Positions 42,911-51,006 of a stretch of DNA of 64,000 bases are shown one piece after another; within the stretch, counting starts at the first letter, position 1; the number at the start of each line of letters is the position of its first letter. The position numbers were made by a program, and so were the translations under genes. The stretch comes from Actinomycetes bacterium (GTDB lineage: Bacteria; Actinomycetota; Acidimicrobiia; Acidimicrobiales; Ilumatobacteraceae): positions 62,001 to 126,000 of the forward strand of contig JAIOPC010000002.1 of the NCBI GenBank assembly GCA_021414085.1, in the 5' to 3' direction. Below the pieces are notes generated by a model that was not told the origin of the DNA, did no database searches, and saw nothing but the letters and a program-made list of their open reading frames with translations.

Positions 42911-43519
42911 CTATTGGGCGAGCACCGACAGCAGAGTGGTCGGCCCCGCGTGGGTACCAACCGCGACGTTCGCAAACCCGTGTTGACGACAAAGCGCGGC
43001 GAACGCCTCGGGCTGTTCGACAGTCCAACCATGACTCGCCGTACCGCTGGCATTCATATCGTCAATGCGCCGCTCGATCACCAACAACCGGCCACCGGGC
43101 GCAAGCACGCGGCGAGCTTCGGCGAGGGCGCGATCGACATCGGCCCAGTGGTGCACCGTCGCCAACGACCACACCACCTGCGCCCAGTTGTCGTCAACAG
43201 GCAGCGACTCCGCAGTGCCCTTGCGCCAATCCAAGCCAGCACCCGAACGCCAGCGAACGCGCGCAACCCGCAACATCACTGCCGCCGGATCGACGCCGAT
43301 GACCTCGGCCCCCAACGCCCGCGCGTGGTGCGCGGCGACACCGGGTCCGCAGCCGACATCAACCAACCGTTCGCCCGACTGCAACTTGGAAAGCTCGATC
43401 GCCAGCTTCGCCGCATTATCGCGGCCAGACAGAAACCCGACGGCGGCCAACAGACCACTCACTCCGGAGAAGCCAGGGTGATGCGAATGATGATTAGGGA
43501 CAACGTGATGAGTGCTCAT
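42911..43519 (-). CDS. class I SAM-dependent methyltransferase
   Basis: The 202-residue protein has an N terminus with six His in the first 14 residues (STHHVVPNHHSHH). Then come the Rossmann motifs LVDVGCGPGVAAHHARALGA (motif I), EVIGVDPA (the ribose-binding Asp), WSLATVHHWADVDRALAEARRVLAPGGRLLV. The type is that of small Methyltransf_11 enzymes. The His-rich start might bind metal (inference). ATG 43519. Substrate unknown. Confidence 0.88.
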   Translation of the reverse strand: MSTHHVVPNHHSHHPGFSGVSGLLAAVGFLSGRDNAAKLAIELSKLQSGERLVDVGCGPGVAAHHARALGAEVIGVDPAAVMLRVARVRWRSGAGLDWRKGTAESLPVDDNWAQVVWSLATVHHWADVDRALAEARRVLAPGGRLLVIERRIDDMNASGTASHGWTVEQPEAFAALCRQHGFANVAVGTHAGPTTLLSVLAQ

Positions 43520-43567
43520 GGTCCCACTGTGGAGGTTGAACCTGGGTTTAAGTCAAGTCATTCTTTC

Positions 43568-43834
43568 TTACTTGCCGCTTTTCGAAGCGCGGTAGATCAG
43601 CAGCACAACAATCGCGCCGACGACCGAACTCACGAGACCACCGGCTTGAATCGCGCCGTCCTCTACGTCGTTACCGAAGATCACGTAGCCGAGAAAGCCG
43701 CCGACGAGACTGCCGACAACGCCCAGCAACCAAGTGCCGCCAAGCGACATCGTGTCGTTGCCGGGCACCACCAGCCGAGCGAGCGCACCAATGACAAGGC
43801 CAACGCCGAGCAGAATGAGAATGAACCAGATCAC
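43568..43834 (-). CDS. GlsB/YeaQ/YmgE-family membrane protein
   Basis: In this 88-residue protein three hydrophobic segments include WFILILLGVGLVIGALARLVV and LLGVVGSLVGGFLGYVIFG, and there is a Gly-rich DGAIQAGGLVSSVVGAIVVLLIY end. It is the transglycosylase-associated/YeaQ family, commonly linked to envelope stress, with unclear mechanism. The family motif GxLAR followed by PG is present (ALARLVVPG). ATG 43834, with an AGGAGG-like site upstream. Confidence 0.9.
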   Translation of the reverse strand: MIWFILILLGVGLVIGALARLVVPGNDTMSLGGTWLLGVVGSLVGGFLGYVIFGNDVEDGAIQAGGLVSSVVGAIVVLLIYRASKSGK

Positions 43835-43983
43835 AAGATCCTCCTAGTTTCGATTACAGAACGTCAGTGGAATACCCACGCTTCGACCAACGAAACATGG
43901 TCATGGTGCCGGAGAGACCTCCGCTTCTCACGAAGGGTCGCAAGCCCCTACCCCTGCGGTCGGCGGCAGGCGAGCGTGATGAT

Positions 43984-45099
43984 GTGAACCACTTGGACGA
44001 TGCGCGACTGCGCACGCTGCTCGGGCGCAGCCTGATGACGACACACGACTGGTCGACCAGCGACCTCGACACGTTGCTGGCCGTTGCTTCCAGGCTGGAG
44101 GAATTGGACCGCGCCGGAACCCCGGTCGATGTGCTGCGCGGGCAACTCGCCTACGCGATGTTCTTCGACAACTCGACGCGCACGAAATCGGCGTGGGCGG
44201 GCGCGGCCGCACGCCTGGGCATGAACCCGATCATCGTCGACGGTTCCTCAACGCAGGTGTCGCACGGCGAGACCGCCGAGGAAACGGGAGCGATGTTGGG
44301 CATGAACGCTCACGCACTTGGTGTGCGCCACGACTTGATCCTCGGCGAGGGCAACACGTTCATGCGCGACGTGCTGCGCGGTATCGACAGCTACCTCGCG
44401 GCGACGAGCGACCCGCGATCGGTGCCGGTGGTGAACCTGCAGTGCGATGTCGATCATCCGACGCAATCGTTGGCGGATCTGCTGTGGTTGCGCGAACACT
44501 ACGGTGGCTCGATCGCCGGCAAGAAGATCACCATGTCGTGGGCCTACTCGCCCAGCTACGCCAAGCCGTTGTCGGTTCCCCAAGGTGTCGTCTCACTGCT
44601 CACGCGTTTCGGTGCTCACGTCACGCTCGCGCATCCACCCGGCTACGAGTTGCTCGCCGACCCGTTGGCATGGGCTGCTGAAGGTGCAACCGAGAGTGGC
44701 GGATCGTTGCGCACCACCGACAACATGGACGACGCCTTCGCCGGTGCCGATGCCGTCTACCCCAAGTCGTGGGGACCGCAGACTCTGATGCTGGAGCGCG
44801 TAGCAGCCAATCGTGAAGGCAACACCGCGGCCATGCGCGACATCGAACAACGCGCGCTCGCCAAGAACGCCGAGCACCGCGACTGGATCTGCGATGAGCG
44901 CCGAATGGCCCTCACCGCCGACGCGCTGTACCTGCACTGTCTGCCAGCCGACATCGGTGCGGAAGTGAGCCCGGGCGTGATGGATCGCTTCCGTGTCGAC
45001 GTGGCACGCGAAGCCAACAAGAAGGTGTACGTGATCATGGCGCTGCTCGCCACAGCCAAGGTGCCCGATCTCGCCGCAGTGCTCACCGGAGGTGTGTGA
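43984..45099 (+). CDS. ygeW: knotted carbamoyltransferase, YgeW-like
   Basis: The 371-residue protein starts at GTG 43984; the open frame from 43867 adds an unlike extension. Carbamoyl-phosphate loop residues are in FFDNSTRTKSAWAGAAARLG. QVSHGETAEETGAML, VNLQCDVDHPTQSLADLLWL, MSWAYSPSYAKPLSVPQGVV and YLHCLPADI follow YgeW closely rather than ornithine transcarbamylase. YgeW has no agreed substrate. With the next two genes it makes the ygeW-ygeY-carbamate kinase set known from E. coli and clostridia, thought to break down a carbamoylated purine-derived or other nitrogen compound to carbamoyl phosphate and ATP. Confidence 0.9.
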   Translation: MNHLDDARLRTLLGRSLMTTHDWSTSDLDTLLAVASRLEELDRAGTPVDVLRGQLAYAMFFDNSTRTKSAWAGAAARLGMNPIIVDGSSTQVSHGETAEETGAMLGMNAHALGVRHDLILGEGNTFMRDVLRGIDSYLAATSDPRSVPVVNLQCDVDHPTQSLADLLWLREHYGGSIAGKKITMSWAYSPSYAKPLSVPQGVVSLLTRFGAHVTLAHPPGYELLADPLAWAAEGATESGGSLRTTDNMDDAFAGADAVYPKSWGPQTLMLERVAANREGNTAAMRDIEQRALAKNAEHRDWICDERRMALTADALYLHCLPADIGAEVSPGVMDRFRVDVAREANKKVYVIMALLATAKVPDLAAVLTGGV

Positions 45100-46679
45100 T
45101 GAGTCCAGCCGACCACTCAACGCTTGATCGCAAGGTTGCCGAGTTGGCTGAGCGCTATCTGCCGCTCGCCGTCGGCATCTTGCGCGAAGCGATCCGCATC
45201 CCCAACGATGTCGTCGACCTAGCAGTCGACGAAGGCGGTGATCCGAGCGCCGGGTTGTCGAACCACGAAGGCGCCCGCGTGGGCTTCTTGCGCGACACGA
45301 TCATCGATATCGAAGCGGTACGCCACGCGGACGATGTGTGGTTCGACGAATTCGGCAACCTGGTGTGGGTCGTGCGCGATCCGTTCGATGGCGTCGCACC
45401 CGAGCACCAGCGGATCATCTACTTCGACGGCCACAGCGACACCGTGCAAGCGCTGCGCGAGCAGTGGCGCGACAAGTTAGGCGGCGCGATCGATGCCTAT
45501 GCGGGACTTGTCGACGAGACCGCGCTCGACCCTGCCGCGCTGCGTGCACAACTGGGATATGTGCCACCGCAGAGCGAGTGGGAACACCTCGTGTTCGGGC
45601 GCGGCGCGGCCGACCAACTGGCCGGCGTCGTCTCGCAGATCATCGCCACCAAGATCATGCTCGAACTCGTCGATGAAGGCGCTCTGCACGGATGCATCGT
45701 GCGCGCCTACGCGACCGTCGCCGAAGAAGACAACGACGGTGGCGGGCCGCGGTTCGTCACTGCCGATGTGTTGCCGGGCGCCGGACCAGAACTAATCCCC
45801 GATGTGGTCGTGCTGACCGAAGGCACCGGTGACGCGGTGAAGGGAGCGCTTGGCATCTACCGCGGCCAGCGCGGTCGGATGCAGATCGAAGTGACGGTGG
45901 TCGGTCGTTCGTGCCACGGCTCGATGCCGTTCGAGGGACTCAACCCGCTCGAGCACGGCGGTGCGATCATCGCCGAGGCAGCGCGTCGACACGTGGCTGG
46001 CGACGGGTTCGCCGAACATCCCTTCCTCGGCCGCGGCACGCGCACCGCCTCGTGGTCGGCGTTACAAACGCCCAGCGACTGCGCGGTGCCCGATCGCTTC
46101 GCCTTCCGATTTGATCGTCGCCTCACCGTTGGTGAAACCCCCGAGCAAGCGTTGGCCGACATCGAATCACTCGACGCCGTAGCCGCGGCACGCGCTGCGG
46201 GCCTCACCGTGACGGCCGAGGTGCCGCGCTACACGCAACGCACCTGGCGCGGCTACCAAGTCGACAACGCGCAGATCTATCCCGGCTGGATCACGCCGGC
46301 CGATCATCCCGCGATCTTGGCCGCCGTCGACGCATACCACCGCGTTGTCACGCCGCACGTCGTCGAGCCGGCCGAAGCCTCCGGCGCGACGTTGCGCCGC
46401 GAACCGCGCGTCGACAAGTGGATCTTCTCCACCGACGGTGTCGGATACCCAATCGCGATCGACGACACCACCATCGATGTCGGAGCCGACAAGGGCTGGG
46501 TCGTTTCCGGCGCGGTGAAGCATCCGGCAATGTTTGGCATCGGTGCTGGCGTCGAACAAAACACTCACCGCATCGGCGAGTATGTCGACCGCCGCGAACT
46601 GCAGCACGCGATCGCCGTGCTGGCGCGCTTCCCACGCGCGTTCGCTGATCTGCGCGCTGCTTCAGCCGACGGGTCTTGA
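45099..46679 (+). CDS. M20-family hydrolase, YgeY-like
   Basis: The 526-residue metallopeptidase-family protein is longer than the usual about 400. Metal residues are His and Asp in YFDGHSDTV, the acid pair in TVAEEDNDGG, and a late His in GIGAGVEQNTHRIGEYV. The dimerisation domain has GRSCHGSMPFEGLNPLEHG and RFDRRLTVGETPEQAL. The N-terminal 90 residues and an insertion after 280 account for the extra length. The ATG at 45099 overlaps the ygeW stop by one base. YgeY-type proteins are labelled selenium-metabolism linked in some clusters, but no selenium genes are seen here, so hydrolysis of a carbamoylated or peptide-like intermediate is the safer reading. Confidence 0.85.
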   Translation: MSPADHSTLDRKVAELAERYLPLAVGILREAIRIPNDVVDLAVDEGGDPSAGLSNHEGARVGFLRDTIIDIEAVRHADDVWFDEFGNLVWVVRDPFDGVAPEHQRIIYFDGHSDTVQALREQWRDKLGGAIDAYAGLVDETALDPAALRAQLGYVPPQSEWEHLVFGRGAADQLAGVVSQIIATKIMLELVDEGALHGCIVRAYATVAEEDNDGGGPRFVTADVLPGAGPELIPDVVVLTEGTGDAVKGALGIYRGQRGRMQIEVTVVGRSCHGSMPFEGLNPLEHGGAIIAEAARRHVAGDGFAEHPFLGRGTRTASWSALQTPSDCAVPDRFAFRFDRRLTVGETPEQALADIESLDAVAAARAAGLTVTAEVPRYTQRTWRGYQVDNAQIYPGWITPADHPAILAAVDAYHRVVTPHVVEPAEASGATLRREPRVDKWIFSTDGVGYPIAIDDTTIDVGADKGWVVSGAVKHPAMFGIGAGVEQNTHRIGEYVDRRELQHAIAVLARFPRAFADLRAASADGS

Positions 46680-46680
46680 C

Positions 46681-47583
46681 GTGCGGGTCGTCGTTGCGCT
46701 TGGCGGCAACGCGCTGCTGCGACGGGGCGAGCGGCCCGATGCCGAGCCACAGCGTCGCAACGTGTTACACGCAGCCGAGTCGTTGGTCGCACTCGCGGCT
46801 GCGCACGAACTGATCGTCACGCATGGCAATGGTCCGCAGGTTGGAGTGCTGGCAGTCGAATCCGCCAGCGACCCGATGCTGACCCGCCCGTTCCCGCTCG
46901 ATCATCTCGGGGCTGAAACGCAGGGACTGATCGGTTACTGGTTGGCGCAGGCCCTGCGCAACGCAATGCCTGCGCGGCAGGTCGCGGCCGTGCTGACGCA
47001 ATGTGTTGTCGTCGCCGACGATCCGGCATTCGACAAGCCCACCAAGTTCGTCGGCCCTACGTACGACGAAGCCACAGCACGTCGGTTGGCCGAGCAACAG
47101 AACTGGACTGTGACTCGCGACGGCGACTATTGGCGGCGAGTGGTGGCTTCACCCGAGCCGCACCGGATCGTTGAGTCCGAGACGATTCGAATGCTCACCG
47201 AAGCTGGCGTGCTCGTCGTGTGCGCTGGCGGTGGCGGTGTGCCGGTGATCGAGGTGGCTGGCGAACTGCGCGGAGTCGAAGCGGTCATCGACAAGGATCT
47301 CACCGCCGCGCTGCTGGCCGAAGTGCTCGCTGCCGACGCGTTGCTGTTACTCACCGACGTCGTCGGAGTGGAAAGCGACTTCGGTCGGCCGGATTCGCAG
47401 GTGATCCGTGACACGACGCCCAGCGAGCTGCGCGCACGCACCTTTCCGGCAGGTTCGATGGGCCCGAAGGTCGACGCGGCCTGTCGCTTCGTGGAACGCA
47501 CGGGCGGCGTTGCCGCGATCGGTTCGCTCACCGAAGCAGCGACGGCGCTGGCGGGGACCACCGGCACGTTCATTCATCGGTAA
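46681..47583 (+). CDS. arcC: carbamate kinase
   Basis: The 300-residue protein starts at GTG 46681, one base after the M20 stop. It has the amino-acid kinase fold: VVVALGGNALLRRGERPDAE, IVTHGNGPQVGVLAVES, PLDHLGAETQGLIGYWLAQAL, VVCAGGGGVPVIEV and AVIDKDLTAALLAEVL. It makes ATP from carbamoyl phosphate and ADP. With the YgeW-like enzyme upstream this would be the energy-yielding last step of the pathway. There is no arginine deiminase nearby, so this is not the classical ADI operon. Confidence 0.95.
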   Translation: MRVVVALGGNALLRRGERPDAEPQRRNVLHAAESLVALAAAHELIVTHGNGPQVGVLAVESASDPMLTRPFPLDHLGAETQGLIGYWLAQALRNAMPARQVAAVLTQCVVVADDPAFDKPTKFVGPTYDEATARRLAEQQNWTVTRDGDYWRRVVASPEPHRIVESETIRMLTEAGVLVVCAGGGGVPVIEVAGELRGVEAVIDKDLTAALLAEVLAADALLLLTDVVGVESDFGRPDSQVIRDTTPSELRARTFPAGSMGPKVDAACRFVERTGGVAAIGSLTEAATALAGTTGTFIHR

Positions 47584-47595
47584 TGCCGCGGCGGG

Positions 47596-48111
47596 TCAGT
47601 TGCCGACGTGTGCGTCGTACAGTTCGCGCGGCCAGTACCTCACCGGCGTGATGCCATCTTGTTCAACAAGCTCGGTACGCACCCTTTGGTACTCGTAGCA
47701 GTTGAGTTCGTACTGATTGCCCCACGGGTCGGCGAGGTTGAAGGCCCAGCACATGTCGAAGTCGATCATGTCGTTCGCAACGAGGGCTTGGCCCGCGGGA
47801 GTGTCGATCGCACCGGGCAGCGAGCGCGTGAACGCGGCGAACGTGTCGAAGTCAACACTGAACGCCACACCCGTTTCTTGCGCGACCATCGGATGACCTT
47901 CGCTCGCCTCGAAGAGCGCCAGCATCGTCTTGCCACCGTCGGCAGAAATCTGTAACGGCCCGCCCTCGAAACCTGTCGCCCAGAATTCGTAGTCGGCCAC
48001 CGGTTCGAACCCCAGATGTTCCCGATACCAGTCGGCAGCTTCGGCTCGGTTCGGTACGCGAATGTGCACGTGGTCGAGCCTGCCCATGCGGAACTTGCCT
48101 GATTCGGCCAT
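47596..48111 (-). CDS. VOC-family (glyoxalase/dioxygenase fold) protein
   Basis: This 171-residue protein has two beta-alpha-beta-beta-beta modules: MGRLDHVHIRVPNRAEAADW with WYREHLGFEPVADY, and FNLADPWGNQYELNCYEY at the end. The metal position His of DHVHI and Glu of YELN are in place. Substrate unknown. It is convergent with the carbamate kinase gene (12 bp between). Confidence 0.88.
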   Translation of the reverse strand: MAESGKFRMGRLDHVHIRVPNRAEAADWYREHLGFEPVADYEFWATGFEGGPLQISADGGKTMLALFEASEGHPMVAQETGVAFSVDFDTFAAFTRSLPGAIDTPAGQALVANDMIDFDMCWAFNLADPWGNQYELNCYEYQRVRTELVEQDGITPVRYWPRELYDAHVGN

Positions 48112-48158
48112 TCCGTGAACTCTAGAAACCAGTCGTCACGACGCGTACGCTCTCGCCG

Positions 48159-48554
48159 ATGGACATCACCGCGGCTGCGCAGCGTTGGGGCACTACGTGG
48201 CAACGTGCGTGGGCGCAGACCGATGTCGCACCCATCGCTGCGCTCTACTCGCCCGACGTCGTGTACAGATCACATCCGCACCGAGAGCCCGAGCATGGTG
48301 GCGCGCTCGGCTACGTGAGCCGCGTGTTCAGCGAAGAATCAAACGTCGAGTGCCGGTTCGGAGAGCCGATCGCCGTCGGCGACCGCGCTGCCGTCGAATG
48401 GTGGGCGAGCATGAACGAGGGCGCGCAAGAGCTCACACTCTCGGGCGCGACCGTGCTGCGGTTCGATGCCGACGGACTGGTCATCGAACACGTCGACTAC
48501 TGGGGGCAATCCGATGGTCGCCTCGCGCCCTACACGGGCTGGGGTCGGGGATGA
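48159..48554 (+). CDS. SnoaL-like/NTF2-fold protein
   Basis: The 131-residue small cone-shaped fold protein shows WQRAWAQTDVAPIAALYSPDV, YRSHPHREPEHG, AVEWWASMNEGAQELTL, and LRFDADGLVIEHVDYWGQ. These proteins often bind or isomerise small ligands. No specific activity can be assigned. It begins a plus-strand run of four small genes with short spacing. Confidence 0.85.
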   Translation: MDITAAAQRWGTTWQRAWAQTDVAPIAALYSPDVVYRSHPHREPEHGGALGYVSRVFSEESNVECRFGEPIAVGDRAAVEWWASMNEGAQELTLSGATVLRFDADGLVIEHVDYWGQSDGRLAPYTGWGRG

Positions 48555-48561
48555 TGATCGC

Positions 48562-49065
48562 ATGCAGATCGAGATCGCTCCGCTCCGCGGCCTCGGCCAC
48601 CTGAGCACAACACTCGCGACGTGGCACGTTGCCGAGTGGGGCCACCTGTACGACCCGGCGATCTGGAACCACGAGATCAGCATCGCCGAATTCGACGCGA
48701 TGGCCGACGGTTCCACCACCGACCAAACGTGGGTTGCGTTCGATGGTTCGATTCGCGGCGAGACCGACGTGTTGGGTTCGGTGTCGTTGCTGACGACCGA
48801 CGACCTTCCCGGCTTCGCCCATCTGACCCCGTGGCTAGCCAGCCTGTTCGTCGCGCCGCACGCTCGCGGTCGCGGCGTCGGGTCGATGCTGGTCGAGCAC
48901 GCGCTGGCCGACGCGCACTCGAACGGCATCGCAACTGTGTACCTGTTCACGGCTGGCCAAGAGCAGTACTACCTCGCTCGCGGTTGGCAGACGATCGAGC
49001 AGCTCGAACACCGCGGCGAGCAGGCTGCCGTAATGGTGCGCACAACATCGCACGCCGCGCGCTGA
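48562..49065 (+). CDS. GNAT-family N-acetyltransferase
   Basis: The 167-residue protein starts at ATG 48562, 7 bp after the SnoaL-like stop. The acetyl-CoA-binding motif A is LASLFVAPHARGRGVGSMLV, with the RGRGVG pyrophosphate loop; the C-terminal motif is LFTAGQEQYYLARGWQ. The acceptor is unknown. It is probably co-transcribed with its neighbours. Confidence 0.9.
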   Translation: MQIEIAPLRGLGHLSTTLATWHVAEWGHLYDPAIWNHEISIAEFDAMADGSTTDQTWVAFDGSIRGETDVLGSVSLLTTDDLPGFAHLTPWLASLFVAPHARGRGVGSMLVEHALADAHSNGIATVYLFTAGQEQYYLARGWQTIEQLEHRGEQAAVMVRTTSHAAR

Positions 49066-49079
49066 GTAGCGTTCGCGTG

Positions 49080-49472
49080 ATGGATGACCCCGCACGTGCG
49101 ACGATGCCGTTTTGCGTAGAGCTCGGCATCACAACTCAATTGGCGACGCAAGAACGTGTCACCCTGACGATGGAGTGGACTGCCGAGCGGTGCACCATCG
49201 GTGGAGCGATGCACGGCGGCGCCATCATGTCGCTCGCCGACTCGGCCGGTGCGATCTGCGCGTTTCTCAACCTGCCAGATGGCGCTGCCGGCACCTCGAC
49301 GATCCAATCGGCAACCAACTTTCTCGCTGCCGTCAGGTCGGGCACCATTGAGGCAACAGCAACACCACTGCATGCTGGCAAGTCCACGATCGTGGTGGTC
49401 ACCGAAGTACGCAACGAAGGTCGCCTGGTCGCAGTCACCACTCAAACTCAGACGGTCTTGCGACCCAAGTAA
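49080..49472 (+). CDS. PaaI-type hotdog thioesterase
   Basis: In this 130-residue protein the hotdog helix GAMHGGAIMSLADSAGA carries the HGG and Asp used by PaaI/YbgC-type thioesterases, and NFLAAVRSGTIEATATPLHA is the following strand pair. It cleaves acyl- or aryl-CoA esters. ATG 49080 is preceded by an in-frame GTG one codon earlier. It is the third gene of the 48159-50483 run. Confidence 0.88.
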   Translation: MDDPARATMPFCVELGITTQLATQERVTLTMEWTAERCTIGGAMHGGAIMSLADSAGAICAFLNLPDGAAGTSTIQSATNFLAAVRSGTIEATATPLHAGKSTIVVVTEVRNEGRLVAVTTQTQTVLRPK

Positions 49473-49499
49473 CCCGGCACTGGGTACCGTGCAGTCGGT

Positions 49500-50483
49500 A
49501 TGGTCCCGCTGTCTACTCTCGACCTCGCCTCCGTGGGTGAGGGCGAGACGATCGCCGACAGCTTCGCCGGCTCCGTGGCCCTCGCACAGCTCGCCGAGCA
49601 AACGGGCTACAGGCGAGTTTGGTACGCCGAGCATCACTCGATCGGATCGATCGCCTCATCGGCCACCTCCGTACTGATCGCCCACGTCGCCGCGCACACC
49701 ACGCGCATCCGCCTTGGCGCGGGCGGGATCATGCTGCCCAACCACTCGCCGCTCGTTATCGCCGAGCAATTCGGCACGCTGGCCACCCTGCACCCGGGCC
49801 GCATCGACCTCGGACTTGGCCGCGCTCCCGGCAGCGACCAAGCCACCGCGCGAGCGATGCGACGCGGACCAGATGCTGCCGAACAATTCCCGGAAGATGT
49901 CGTCGAGTTGCGTGGGCTGCTCAGCGACCGCAGCCCAATCCCCGGTGTGCGGGCGGTCCCCGGTCAGGGCACGCACGTGCCGATCTACATCCTCGGGTCG
50001 TCGCTGTTCGGAGCGCAACTCGCCGCGATGCTCGGTCTGCCCTACGCGTTCGCATCGCACTTCTCACCGCAAGCCCTCCACCATGCGATCCACGCCTACC
50101 GCGAGGGCTTCCAACCGTCGGCACAACTCGATCGGCCGTACGTGTTCGCCGGCGTGAACGTCGTGGCTGCCGACACCGAGGCGGAGGCCCGCAGCCACCT
50201 CGAAGCAACCCGCCGCGCACGCGTGCGCAATCTGTTCAGCCGCGGCGAGCAGCGCTTGAACGACGACGAGGTCGACTCGGTCTTGCGTTCACCGCAAGCG
50301 GCGCACATCGACCAGATGTTGACCTACAGCGCGGTGGGCACACCCGACACAGTTGCCGCCTACCTCGACCAGTTCCAACGCGACACCGGCGCCGATGAGC
50401 TGATCGTCGTTCACCACGCCACCTCTGTGGCGGGCAGGCTGCGTTCGGTGCAGTTGCTCGCCGAAGCGGCCAACCTCTGCTAG
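49500..50483 (+). CDS. luciferase-like monooxygenase, MsnO8-type
   Basis: This 327-residue FMN-dependent LLM-class TIM barrel opens [80 protein letters not shown] and [20 protein letters not shown] mark the bacterial alkanal-monooxygenase-like (MsnO8) subgroup. It probably oxidises a small organic substrate and needs a flavin reductase from elsewhere. It overlaps the convergent hypothetical gene by 4 bp. Confidence 0.9.
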   Translation: MVPLSTLDLASVGEGETIADSFAGSVALAQLAEQTGYRRVWYAEHHSIGSIASSATSVLIAHVAAHTTRIRLGAGGIMLPNHSPLVIAEQFGTLATLHPGRIDLGLGRAPGSDQATARAMRRGPDAAEQFPEDVVELRGLLSDRSPIPGVRAVPGQGTHVPIYILGSSLFGAQLAAMLGLPYAFASHFSPQALHHAIHAYREGFQPSAQLDRPYVFAGVNVVAADTEAEARSHLEATRRARVRNLFSRGEQRLNDDEVDSVLRSPQAAHIDQMLTYSAVGTPDTVAAYLDQFQRDTGADELIVVHHATSVAGRLRSVQLLAEAANLC

Positions 50484-50902
50484 CGCTTTTGGATCGCTCG
50501 CATCCGGTTGTTACGCGCGTTGTGTTCGACTTCGGCCAACCCGAGCGCTTCGAGCACAGGTGGTACATAGTTTCCGAAACGACCGCGAAGCCCCTTCTTG
50601 AGGCCGTACCACCCACCCACCGGGTTACTCGCAGCGCGTCCCCAAGCCTCGACGGTGCCTTCTTCGGCTTCTTTCTGTTCGTCCTTGTTGCCAAGCGGCA
50701 TCCAATCGCCGTGCTCCACGAGCGCCGCGTGTAAGTCGTTGATGCACGACAGGTGATAGCGCACCTCGGTGGTACCGACCTGCACTACCAACGCGGGTGG
50801 ATCGGCTTTGGGATCACGGTAGGCCTCGAACTCCGACCCACCCGGAGGGGTGGACAAAACCCACGGATCGTCCGGTGTTCCGGCTCCTTTGACTTTGGCC
50901 AT
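50480..50902 (-). CDS. conserved hypothetical protein
   Basis: The 140-residue soluble protein has a pattern conserved in many actinobacteria: [61 protein letters not shown] and [20 protein letters not shown] recognise it as a family without known function. ATG 50902 has GGAGCACC-type spacing. The 104 bp between it and the permease end hold no gene. Confidence 0.75.
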   Translation of the reverse strand: MAKVKGAGTPDDPWVLSTPPGGSEFEAYRDPKADPPALVVQVGTTEVRYHLSCINDLHAALVEHGDWMPLGNKDEQKEAEEGTVEAWGRAASNPVGGWYGLKKGLRGRFGNYVPPVLEALGLAEVEHNARNNRMRAIQKR

Positions 50903-51006
50903 CGGGGTGCTCCTTCGTTTCGAGATTGAAGCCCACGCTAGACAACGCTAAGTGACATCTCTTGTCATGAATGTCGCGGACCGGACGAGCACGATGTCGC
51001 CAGGTG

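Noticed and set aside
46681-47583. Arginine deiminase (arcABC) operon
   Set aside because: No arginine deiminase gene is present and the carbamoyltransferase follows YgeW, not ArcB.
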